Source: Phialophora verrucosa (lineage: Eukaryota; Ascomycota; Eurotiomycetes; Chaetothyriales; Herpotrichiellaceae). Taken from it: 64,000 bases of DNA. A model generated the notes under the pieces. The model saw only the letters and a program-made list of their open reading frames with translations. It searched no databases and was not told the origin of the DNA. The translations under genes were made by a program, and so were the position numbers. The DNA is taken from the NCBI GenBank assembly GCA_002099365.1, contig MSED01000006.1, forward strand, positions 434,001 to 498,000, in the 5' to 3' direction. Below, one piece after another: positions 22,733 through 33,593 of this stretch (positions are counted from its first letter, which is position 1; each line of letters opens with the position of its first letter).

Positions 22733-25700
22733 TCTCGCGTCTCGAGGTTGCTCGAGTGGTTATGAATTGTAACGAGTGTGGCTTTGCGTATGGAGTCTGT
22801 CGTTCGTAAACCTTCGACCTCTTGCTGGGGAGAACAGTGGATAATTGATAGGACTTATGGTAGTGCGCGCAATAAGCCTCGCTAATATCCAAATCCCTGG
22901 TCGAAACATTGTATAACCGGTAGATCTCAGACTCGTATGACCCCGCGTGTGCACTGCTTCGCGCATGCGATCGTTTTCGTGAGTGTCCCACTAGTTTAGG
23001 TGCCTCGCGAAAATGTATGAGATGGTGGCAATTGTGCCAGTTTTCACACGACAAAGTTCTCTCCGTGTCTACAAATGCGGATTGAAGTGGACGACAACGG
23101 CATATGGCGCAGGGAGAGTGAGTAATCCAGCAATCCGTAGTGGGATCCGATCACCGAAGTGAGAACGCGCCCTCTAGCTGCTGGCTGCGATGAGAGGCGA
23201 TCTGAGCACATCCCTGCGAGGCCTAAAGTCTAATTACGAGATGAGTGTGGAAATCGTTTCCGACGGGAAGTGACCAGTGTGAGACGTCCAACATCTCCTT
23301 GGTGTATTCGTAGTGTGGAGATGCATGGTTGAAAAGGACTGAGCTTCTCGTGCAAGCATGTCTTGCAATGGGGAAAGGCCATATTCTTCCCACATCCATC
23401 AGGAATTCATTCTCCGGATTTTTCACCAATGAACTGCTGGATTCGGGTTAACTCGTTGTTCGAGTCGACACTGCGTAGTCGTTTGCGACAAGGGTGTACT
23501 ACAGTATGTACGTAAATGCAACAGCCCGGAAGTGTCAGTATCCGACAGGGTAGGTCAATTATGTCCACTGAGATCTAACCTCAAGGAAACGCCATGGCGG
23601 AGCCTAGGTTCCTAATTGGCGTTTGACAGGTCATAAATGGTTCGAGCTGTACGAGTACTGCGTAGTATACTGGATAAACCGTCGCTGCAGATGGGCCGGT
23701 TTGGCGCATAGCTGTGGCCCTGGATCTTTGTGGCCCTGTCCAATCGATAACTAGAGTGAGACATGCGCTTTATCCTATCCCGCCGCGCGGAGGTGATTGA
23801 AAACGTCCCGATCTCATGTTCTTCGGGCAGAGAATCAATATTACTGCATCGTTTTTTCCAAGCAGCAGAGTCGAGCTGGAGACTAATGGTAACGAATGGA
23901 ACAGGCCGGGGCGGCAGGGTACGTCGATCATCCGGAATGGAGACTCGGGGACTGGCAAAGCCCGGATGGTGTCCCTTGTTAAGATTTGGAATAGAATCCA
24001 AGACGGAAATTCCATGGGTGTTGCTGATGTGCTGATCAACAGACGGCAGTCGATCATAATACTCCCCGAACCAAATACTCGGTACATGCCTGGCACCTGC
24101 TCCTTAATGTGTTACAATTCTTCTTGTACGTACTTGTAGATCTAAATTTGTGACGTGGGCTCGTGGTTGAACTTCGGGAGGGTCCAAGGTCCCCTGCAAG
24201 GTGTTAGACGCAGGCGGGCCGTAGAGGTGAGGTGATACAGATGAAGTCGCACTCCGTACGGATCGATGATGGAAGAAGCTGTCGCTGGCCACAAACAGCA
24301 AGTCTTGATCATTCCTGCAGTAAGGGTGTTGCTGGCAGGGGGCTACCCATCGGAGAACGGGAATTTGTACGAGGACGCGGAGGAGGAGGAGGACGTTATG
24401 AGAGAAGCCACGAAAGCGCATGCAATGTCGATCGAGACATTGTATCCCTGCAACTGACTGATGAAGGCACGAATGAATGCGAGTGTCGCTTGGTCGTCGG
24501 GAACGCCACGCCATAACGAGTGTGCCGCGTTGACATCTAACATGACAACTGCTCTTGTTGATGCGGAGGATAAATCTAGCCAGACGGAATGAAGCCGTTG
24601 TTGATTGTCAACATCAAACTGAGCAAACTCCAGTGGCAGTGGAGGCAGATGGCACAGGAAACTAAGGCAGAGCCTAGGGTAACGTATTAGACTTTCGGGA
24701 AAGAAGCGACTGGTTGCAGCTCACTGAGTTTTCACTTCGAGATCTGACAGCCTCCTTCGACATCATGCGCATGGGATAACTGCTCTCGGTAAGGCAGAGA
24801 AACTAGCTGCAGTGGCCGACACGTTCCGCCAGATCATGCCGCTTGGTAGTGTGAATTTTCCTCCAACTGACCTTGTGTCAATCAACCTGCAGCAATACAG
24901 GGTGTCGCGTCTCAGTCCTGCTGTCCCAAGAAATGAGGCTGACTGCGCTACACAGGCGCTGACCTGAACTCAATGGGTGACACCACGCGCGGCCTCGAGC
25001 CGTCACACGCGCATCACTGAATTTGGGCTTCTCCTACTGACTCCTGCGCAAAACCATAAATCGACATCTGTTTTGACTACAGCCTTGCGACAATATGCTG
25101 TGGCAGGCGTTCTCATGCCTGGACGACGCCGTGCTGGCTTAGCTTCTTACCTTGCTCTTCTTCAAAGTGAGTGCCAACTCATGCTGTGGCGTTCAAGCGG
25201 TTCCGCTAGGGAGCAACCACCCTCCTTCCTACCCCTCGTCTATTTTTGACATGGACCATGCTCTTGATGCCTGCAGAGTCAACATCTGACTCGCTGCAAG
25301 CTCATTCAGTCCATTGCCCACCCATTTGCGAGGCTGATCGTCGGCCCTCTACAACGCCCTATCAAGGTGCAAAATCACTTGAAATTCCGATCGGAACTGC
25401 CCTTGCCAACCATGCCTCCTGCCTACCGCTACGCATTCTTCCACCCAACTTCCCGTTCAGACATATTTGAAACCTTTCGAGTCAGGATTGGCCGCCTTGT
25501 GGCAGGTCGCACCAGATCTATGAAGCCCTCCCTACCGCCTGGGTGTGTAACAGATCAGTCCGTCAACATCCTTGCCCACTAGTCGATCAGGTTCCAGGAT
25601 GTTGTGTCATGGTTCCTTCAGCCGTGTCTGCTAGACGTGGCTGACCGGTGGCCGCCAGCAACCAATTGACGCGTGAAGGCTTTCGACGTGGGTGACAAAG

Positions 25701-26774
25701 CACTACCTGCGAATGCGATAGCTGACCCAAGCATCGTATTCTCCAACTCAGGGATTACCTGGACTTTGGCGATATGACAGTATAGACAAGTTCACCGTCC
25801 CCTTTGCGCAGCATAAGCGACTACCGACACATTCGCTTCTTCGACAGCGTGGGGTCTGCGCACTCGGCCCGCAATCACGATTTCTTGACCGGCCAGCGGA
25901 GATTCGAATACGCCAAAGCTTACCGACAGCCTCAAAAGACTAGAGTCAGCTCCCGATCACTGCCTCCCCACCAAATGCACAATACTCGACTAAGTGTGGT
26001 GCTGTCTCGTCTATTACGGTCCACTCCACCCGTTCATACCCTTTTGGGACCTGCCCTTCCAAAATCCAATGGTCACTGGAACAACCAGGAATCAGATGGC
26101 TGAAAGATCACAAGCGTCCGAAGTCTATAACTCTTTTCGAATTTGTCTCCGTTCCGCCCGTCACCCTCTCTGCATGATGAAGTGACCTCCATCTCCAGGG
26201 AAGGATCGATAGGTCGCACTTCTGATAGGAAAAGGATCATAGCATGAGACCTCGTGTTCTGGGCCTTGGCCTATGGCGCTTCCTGCAGCATTTGGGAGTC
26301 TTGGGACAGTTGGTCAAAGCTGAAGAAGTGGAGATAACTCTGCGTCAATCTCTACATGACTATCTGTGAAGATCGGATACAGGGACGGATTTTATTCATC
26401 ATTCTCAGCATCACACCACAACGCCTACATCAGATTGCTCCTTCCAGAAGTACAATGTCTTCAGCCCTAAGTTCGAGTATACAAAAGGGCGTCCACACCG
26501 CTGGACACCCACACGCTCTTCTGATCAGATCAATATCGTATATGCTGAGAGACGCAAAGTATTGAGACCGACACGAGGGAGACCAGATAAACAGTATTTT
26601 CGTGTTCGGTAACAGTGAGTGGTCCCTTGATGATCACCACCCGGCACTTATCACTGCCTGGAACACCGGAAACTGATTCCCTGTCGTCTTCACGACCAGC
26701 ATTAGTACAACCGACTTTCGGCATATCCCATAACAATCCGCACCCTTCGCTCTTCGATTGTGCTGGTCAATGAC
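22733..26774. other. 4-kb stretch with no recognisable gene
   Basis: No frame longer than about 140 codons and none with a motif, signal peptide or coherent splice pattern on either strand. Base composition looks normal rather than AT-rich, so it is not an obvious mutated transposon. It could hold non-coding RNA, regulatory DNA for the velvet gene, or gene relics too worn to read. Confidence 0.5.
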
Positions 26775-27371
26775 ATGATGGAACTCGCCGTTGCACCTCC
26801 GACTCGAGTTGCGGTCGGAGTCCGTCTACGCACTCCACTCGTGGTGACCTTCATAGGAGCTCCCACGGCAAGGGATGACAGGCAGGAAGACGTGGGAGCA
26901 TGTGCGCTGCCCGATCTCAGCGGGATCTGGGTTTATTTGTCGCTTACCGCGCCGGACACAGAGGAGAGCCTGGCCCCTCCTCGAGAAAACCTGTTCTGCG
27001 GGAAGCGGGCGGACTCAGTCCACCCAGTCTACCATGAACAGGAATTTGACAGACCTACGATCGCGTATGCTGTCTTCCCGGATCTGGTGATCAAAAAATC
27101 GGGCAGCTACCGTGTGAAGGTCAGCATCATTGATATGAATGGGTACGCTCTAGAGACCTCTTCTGTGGCAGTGCAACGCTGACGGATGACAGGGCCTTTA
27201 GCGGTGTCACGGCAGAGGTCCATTCCAAAGTCTTTCATGTGGTTGAGGCGAGCGACCACAGTGACTACGGTAAGTCACCATGTCGAGATCACCGCTCATA
27301 GCCTAACTCTACCAGAACCGAAGGTTGATGAAACGATTGAGCGATTGAGGTCGATCGGTATCAACTGCTGA
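26775..27371 (+). pseudogene. Divergent velvet-domain factor, frame broken
   Basis: Velvet proteins are fungal transcription regulators linking development and secondary metabolism. The fold-defining segments are visible: an N-terminal strand set TRVAVGVRLRTPLVVTF, a middle ISP-like segment LAPPRENLFCGKRADSVHP, and the hallmark FPDLVIKKSGSYRVKVSII. It is shorter and more divergent than VeA/VelB/VosA. ATG at 26775 or 26778 is the first in frame after a GTG. Near 27168-27171 the frame must shift (one base missing) to reach TLTDDRAFSGVTAEVHSKVF. An intron at 27270-27315 then joins SDHSDY to EPKVDETIERLRSIGINC and the stop. I call it pseudogene because of the frame break; a sequencing error or unrecognised splicing would restore a ~180-residue protein. 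Confidence 0.65.
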
Positions 27372-28302
27372 GCGGTATCTACCTCGTTGTCAGATACAAA
27401 TACGCGATCTCTCTCTCTCTCTCTCAATGGAAAACAGGACCACAGGGTCACGCACACAGATTCTTCGGGTGGACCAGCACCCATTCTTCTCGAGATAGGA
27501 GGCATTATGGATCAATCTTTCCCTGAGATTTTTGCTCATGCCACTGAAGTGGCTCTGTCGCACGGCTTTCCTACAGGCTATGGCAATGGTGCTGTCGGGA
27601 ATACCTTTCTAGGAGTGCGCCAATGTTCGGAGGCCAAATCAAAATGCACACATTGCCCGAGATTTGGTCGGAGGAGCTAGATCTGCATCTGACTGTTTTC
27701 GGCCAGTGGCAGCTTTCGCAACGTGCCGCTTGTGCTTGATGCACAAGTACTACCCACGCTAAAAGCGTTTTTTGGTCCCGATTATCTGGAAACAGCGGCA
27801 GTTCAGGATCTCCAAAGATCGATGAATCAACATCTGAAATACCGAGTCAAGGAGCCGGCGCATTCGAGGCCGGCATGATTCAAAGTTCACGTGAAAAATT
27901 CAAGCATCTGATTGGCTGTTGGAGTCTCGCCCGACCTGCCCTATTGCCCTCTTTGGTGTTTCTGCCCCTCGACGCGATGCGAATCTTGTTTCATATGCAT
28001 CGTGGCTGGGAAGGTGGCACGCCCTGACTTCATTCGCCCGCTGCAACCGCTGCAGGGTCTCGACGGTGCCTGTGCCTGGTTTTCTTACGGATGCGCCCAA
28101 GACGTCGCTGACAAGTGCTCCTAAAGAAAACTCCTCAGGAACCCGAAGAGCATGCTCATCTTTCGAGGATCTCTTCTCAAGTTAAGGTCTAACACTACGG
28201 ACTCCGGACGCGGCATGACAACTAAGCCCCTCTTCCCTAACAAAACCTCATGCTCTGGCTAGTGAGGCTGCGCGACCTTGGGTCTCATTCCAAGAAGCCA
28301 TC
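27372..28302. other. Intergenic with possible gene relic and TC repeat
   Basis: Starts with a (TC)9 run at 27408-27425. Between about 27480 and 27880 the plus strand has protein-like segments in alternating frames (for example KMHTLPEIWSEELDLHLTVF, then FRNVPLVLDAQVLPTLKAFF) interrupted by stops, which may be a decayed exon set of unknown family. The rest is the upstream region of the kinase gene. Confidence 0.4.
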
Positions 28303-30405
28303 ATGACACACTCCCACGGAGCGCCCTCGACGTCCAGCCGTCCCCCAAGCTTGCAGTTTCGAGAAGCAAGTGAAAATGGATCTGCTACGAAGCGGCATCC
28401 TCCTTCCTCCGAATCGCCCCCAGGGCCCGATGAGCGCATCCTCCTAACACCCCCACTTCCTATATCTGGTGTCAATCCTCTAGAACAGGCGCTGTATCAC
28501 AGCTACAATCAGCAGGCATTTGCGCAAAACGCGCAAATTCATACCCCTCAACAAGACTCGTTGCGCATACACCATGACGCAGCGCATCTGATCAGCGGGC
28601 TACACATACGAACAGACATGCAGGCGCCGCGACGGACGAATTCGAGCCAGTCCCTGGACTCGGATTCGAGGCTGCGATCAAGTGCTTCTGCCGCGAGTCT
28701 TCCTCGTCGGGTGCCCAGTGTTCGAGCAAATCTCCACTCGTTGGCTGGTTCCGTCTCTCCTGGTAGTTATATCTCCTCACCACAGATCGCCGCCATGCTG
28801 GACATTACCCCTCTACCGTCGCCGACCATGGCAGCATTTGAATCATGGAAGGCGCTCAGTCTCGCCAGGACAAGGTCCCGGGGCTCCTCGCTGGGCTCCA
28901 TAAAAGGTGAAGCATTACCACCCGCCATCTCATCTTCTCCTTCATCGCCGAGACGCAAAGTCTATCCTGGCCTGCAACAGTCTCGTTCATCTTCGAGATC
29001 GGGAACCTCGGACAATCATAGTCTGTCTGTCGATCATGCACCTACTAGGAGCATCAGTGATTATGTACCGGAGCCACTGGCTGTGCCCAAGCCGCGCAAT
29101 ATTGCGGTGTCTAGCTCGGGACCGCCATTGGAGATCACCGAATCGCCAACGGCCATGCACCGTGAGGAGTTTCTTGGCGCACAGAGACGAGTGAGTAAAT
29201 CGGCTGTCCGCCCTATCACACCACCGCAACCTGCAGCAGCGATCGAAAGGACACATGAGGATGAGCCGGCTGCCAAGCGGCCGAAGCTGGAAGTCTTTAA
29301 GGCACGGAGTATCTCTAAAGGCGAACTTCGATGTTACGAGGCGATCCGCGAGCTCGGCCAAGGCACGTTCAGCAGAGTGTATCTCGCCGTGCGGCAGACG
29401 GATAACCACCAGAAAGATACGGTCGACTACCTGCAGGACAGCGTCAACATGGCCGGTGTTCGAGCACGTTTGAGAAGACTAGTCGCAGTTAAAGTGGTAG
29501 AACACGGCCCGGCCGGGGGAGCCGACGCGGAGAGGATTGAAGTTTCATTGAAAAGAGAAGTTGATCTGCTGAAAGGGATACAACACCCCTCCCTTGTGCA
29601 TTTGAAGGCATTCGGCAACGACGACGCGAAGCGTGCACTGCTGGTCATGAACTACTGTCCGGGTGGGGACTTGTTTGAAGTCGCAACGAAACACCGTGAA
29701 GCATTGACTCCATCATTCGTGCGAAGGATATTTTCAGAGCTCGTCTCCGCCGTGCGGTACCTCCATCAGAAATACATTGTCCACCGTGACATAAAACTGG
29801 AAAGTAGGTCGTTTCGTTGTCCGATCAACTCTGCCAGAGCCCAGAACTAACGTATTGCAGACGTATTGCTTAATATCCCCGTCCGCGTCCATTCCGATGT
29901 TTCCAACTGGCACACCCTCGACCGTGCCGTTGTGACCCTCACCGACCTAGGCCTCTCCCGGCGTATCCCTGAACCTCCCGAGTCACCACTCCTCACCACT
30001 CGCTGCGGAAGCGAAGATTATGCGGCCCCCGAGATCCTGATGGGACAGCCGTACGACGGACGGCAGACTGACGCCTGGGCATTGGGTGTGTTATTGTATG
30101 CGCTTATGGAAGGACGTCTCCCATTTGACCCGCTACCCGGCGCGAGAGGGGATCCAGCGATTCTGAGAGCGCGGACGCCACATCGCATCGCCCGGTGTGA
30201 GTGGGCCTGGGTCAAGTTTGGGGATCAAGATGGAGAGTGGGACCCAGTCAAAGGAGCGGAGTTCGAAGGCGCGAACGTCTGCGTTGACGGACTTTTGAAG
30301 CGGAACACACGGAGGAAGCCGCTTCAAGAGGTAAGGGAGCATCCCTGGGTGAGGGATGGCATACAGGTGGATGGTGGCCTTAGGTGGGTCGAGGAGGAGT
30401 TGTAA
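28303..30405 (+). CDS. Serine/threonine protein kinase (CAMK-like, Prr1/Ypl150w-like group)
   Basis: Exons 28303-29803 and 29861-30405 with a 57-bp intron give 681 residues. The first ~340 residues are Ser/Pro-rich and probably disordered, with many phosphosite-like motifs and a basic patch (AAKRPKLEVFKARS). The kinase domain has G-loop GQGTFSRVYLA (~349), VAVK lysine, an RREV-type Glu in LKREVDLLKGIQH, catalytic loop VHRDIKLEN (~492, split by the intron), DLGLS in place of DFG, and AAPEILMGQPYDG. A ~40-residue basic/Gln-rich insert sits between the G-loop and the VAVK strand. The substrate is unknown; the group name is from motif resemblance only. DLG for DFG is tolerated by active kinases. 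Confidence 0.9.
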
Positions 30406-31019
30406 CAACATCAAGTTAGAATTCGACGATCGGTTTGTACTGCCGCGAGCAGCCCGTGTAGCACCTGGCTTGTTTGGCTTGTAGGATAGGAAGTGAGATG
30501 CACGCAAGCAAAGAGCGTCCAATAGAGGGTTCATTTCAGGCCGGAGCTGTGGTCATAACGCCCCGAATGTTCTGGGTTGATAGTGAGTCTTGTGAGATGA
30601 TCCCGAACTCACTTCTTACTCAACCAACGACACTCGAGTCATAATGCACGCCATGCTTCAACACATGGGTAAGCCCCAGGTATTTTCCATCGCGAACGAG
30701 TCGAGACTCGCGTAACAGATCCCTCGTACTCGTATCAGATTCAAGGCGTGGTTGGAGAGGCCGAGACTCGTCTCCGGAGACGCGTTAAGCTCCCCGGCCG
30801 TGCTTGAATTGCTAGAACTCCGATTGGCTCCGTTGCGGCACTGGATGGTCTGGGGAAAACTTCGCGCAGCTTATATTGGCTTGCTCGACCCTCGGGTCGG
30901 ACAGTTGGTGCTGACCTTGTGGTCTGTAGAGTTCGCCGTCGTTATTCACCGATGAGTCTTTGTTGCCGATTGAGCTCTGACAAGGCCCGACTGTGTGTCA
31001 AAGGAAGTTCCTGCCCACC
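30406..31019. other. ILV3 promoter region
   Basis: About 600 bp between the kinase stop and the ILV3 start, same strand. It carries a CCAAT box on the minus strand at 30823-30827 with an AAT 12 bases further on. No gene seen. Confidence 0.6.
30808..30827 (-). promoter_or_regulatory. CCAAT-N12-AAT, candidate CBC:HapX site
   Basis: On the minus strand CCAAT is followed after exactly 12 bases by AAT. This fits the bipartite CSAAT-N12-RWT pattern described for the fungal CCAAT-binding complex with the iron regulator HapX. It lies about 190-210 bp upstream of ILV3, whose product needs an iron-sulfur cluster. A chance match is possible: given a CCAAT, the RWT part occurs about once in 16. Confidence 0.4.
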
Positions 31020-32907
31020 ATGAAGACTTCGGCGGCGCTCAGAAGCCTGCGCCTCAGGCAGGCCAGGTTTGCAGTCAGGACTCAGACAAGGTACGACGCG
31101 CATTGATGGCTCGGAGGTGGAAGACTGACAACCTGGCAGACGCCCATTCTCGTCCTCGCCTCTTCGCAATGCGGATTCATCCGAGCTCGAAGGCCTCAAC
31201 CATATTTCCCGACACATCACGCAACCGAAATCACAAGGCGCTTCCCAAGCAATGCTCTACGCCACGGGCATGAGCGAGACAGATATGAACAAACCGCAGG
31301 TCGGCATCTCCTCGGTATGGTACAGTGGCAATCCCTGCAACATGCACCTGTTGGATCTGTCCAACGTGGTGAGGAAAGGCGTGGCTGACGCCGGACTGCA
31401 ACCTATGCAATTCAACACCATCGGCGTATCAGATGGAATCTCGATGGGCACGACAGGAATGCGGTACAGTCTCCAGTCAAGAGAGATCATTGCCGACTCG
31501 ATAGAGACGGTCATGGAGGGGCAGTGGTACGATGCAAACATATCGATTCCTGGCTGCGACAAAAACATGCCTGGCGTGATCATGGCGATGGGACGAGTAA
31601 ACAGGCCGTCGATCATGGTCTACGGAGGCTCCATCGCACCCGGATGCGCCAGGACACAAAACAATGCCGACATCGACGTTGTGTCGGCCTTTCAAGCCTA
31701 CGGCCAGTTTCTTTCAGGTGAAATCAACGAGGAACAGCGGTTCGATATCATCCGGAACGCTATTCCCGCTTGCGGTGCCTGTGGTGGCATGTACACCGCC
31801 AACACCATGGCGTCGGCTATCGAAACTCTCGGTATGACTTTGCCCGGCAGTGCGTCCAACCCGGCAGTGTCGAAGGAGAAGCAGCTCGAATGTCTGGCCG
31901 CCGCCGGCGCCATCAAGAATGCCCTCAAGCTTGACCTTCGGCCGCGAGACATCATGACACGTCAAGCGTTTGAAGATGCGATGACGGTGGTAATGATCAC
32001 GGGCGGCTCCACCAACGCTGTCCTACATCTGATCGCCATGGCCGATGCGGTAGGCATCAAACTCACCATTGATGACTTCCAAGCCGTCAGTGATAGGACG
32101 CCGTACCTCTCGGACCTGAAGCCAAGTGGAAAATATGTCTTCAACGACCTCCACCGCATTGGCGGCATCCCGACCTTGTTGAAATTCCTCATCAAGGAAG
32201 GCGTGGTCAAGGGCACGCACACCACCGTCACAGGCCAAACGCTGGCCAAGAACGTCGAGTCCGCAGCCGACTTCCCTTCAGACCAGACCATCATTAAACC
32301 GTTTTCACAGCCCATCAAAAAGACCGGTCACATCCAGATCCTGCGCGGGAGTCTCGCTCCAGGCGGCTCTGTCGGCAAGATCACAGGCAAAGAAGGTCTC
32401 CGGTTCCAAGGGAAAGCCAAAGTTTACGATGCAGAAGATCTCTTCATCCAAGCTCTGGAGCGCGGCGAGATCAAGAAGGGCGAGAAGACCGTAGTCGTGA
32501 TCCGATACGAAGGCCCGAAAGGCGGTCCCGGCATGCCCGAGATGTTGAAGCCTAGTTCCGCGATCATGGGTGCCGGACTGGGCAAGGACGTGGCCCTCAT
32601 CACGGACGGCCGATTCAGCGGCGGCTCGCACGGATTCTTGATCGGACATATTGTCCCCGAGGCCATGGAAGGTGGACCGATAGGTCTGGTGCGCGATGGG
32701 GACGAAATCATCATCGACGCCGAGAAACGAGTGCTGGATTTGAACGTCGATGAAGTGACTCTGGCCAAGAGAAGAGAGGAGTGGAATGCTAATAAGCCGC
32801 CGCCGAGGTATACCCGGGGAGTTCTGGCGAAGTATGCCAAACTGGTGAGCGATGCCAGTCACGGCTGTATCACGGATAAGGAGGATACGCTGGCCCTGCA
32901 TGCCTAG
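31020..32907 (+). CDS. ILV3: Dihydroxy-acid dehydratase, mitochondrial
   Basis: Iron-sulfur enzyme of valine, isoleucine and leucine synthesis; it dehydrates 2,3-dihydroxy acids to 2-keto acids in mitochondria. Exon 1 (31020-31091) encodes an Arg-rich presequence beginning MKTSAALRSLRLRQARF; a 49-bp intron joins it to exon 2 (31141-32907), giving RPFSSSPLRNADSS, a typical cleavage region. Total 612 residues. Signatures: PGCDKNMPG (~162) and ACGACGG (~233), whose cysteines bind the cluster, and TDGRFSGGSHGFLIGH near the C-terminus. Starting at the internal ATG 31252 would lose the targeting signal and conserved N-terminal residues, so 31020 is preferred. No adjacent biosynthetic genes suggest a self-resistance copy, so this is likely the housekeeping enzyme. 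Confidence 0.97.
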
Positions 32908-33593
32908 CCCCATGGGAAAGGCAAAGCAGGCGCGGAATCGACTTCGTCGGTACGAGGTACAGCCGCACTTGATCGCTTGAATAAACGGTTCAAGGAGTGT
33001 GGATCAGTTTGTAATAGGTAGGACGAACCTTGGGAACGTCTGTCTATCAAGAAGATTCGGACACACTTGAATTCCGTGTACCGAGTACGGTCGAATCCAT
33101 TCCGTCCGTCGTTGACCATTCGCTACGCAATTACTCCATACCGTAAGTCAGTATGTAGCACGCCCTTCGGAAGATTCGTGCGTGCGAATTCATCCATCCA
33201 CACAATCTACGCGGTACAACTAGTCTACCGAGTGCTAAGAGCTGTCGTTGGTCCGGAGTGCGGATCACGATCGATCCGTGGCCGTGGCTGTCGCCGTGGC
33301 CGAGACGGGTAGCTGGTACGTACTGCGTTTGTAGGTATGTACATAGGGAAAGACAGAGCCGGTATATACCGTTTTGCTTTTCTATGTCATCACCTCGGCG
33401 CTCTCACGCTCTCCATAGCGACTGCAACTGCAACTGCAACGCCTCGGTTCATAACTATCCGCAGATACACGGACCTACCGACCCCGTACATATACCACAT
33501 CGACTTGACTCTCTATTATATACAGGAGCGGGAAGTCGTAACACCGTTTTCATTTCGCATTTGTAATTCCCCGTGGCACTAACCCACCGCGGC
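32908..33593. other. Convergent intergenic region
   Basis: About 690 bp between the 3' ends of ILV3 and the Zn2Cys6 gene. Holds a short ACTGCA-type microsatellite at about 33421-33440. No gene seen. Confidence 0.6.
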
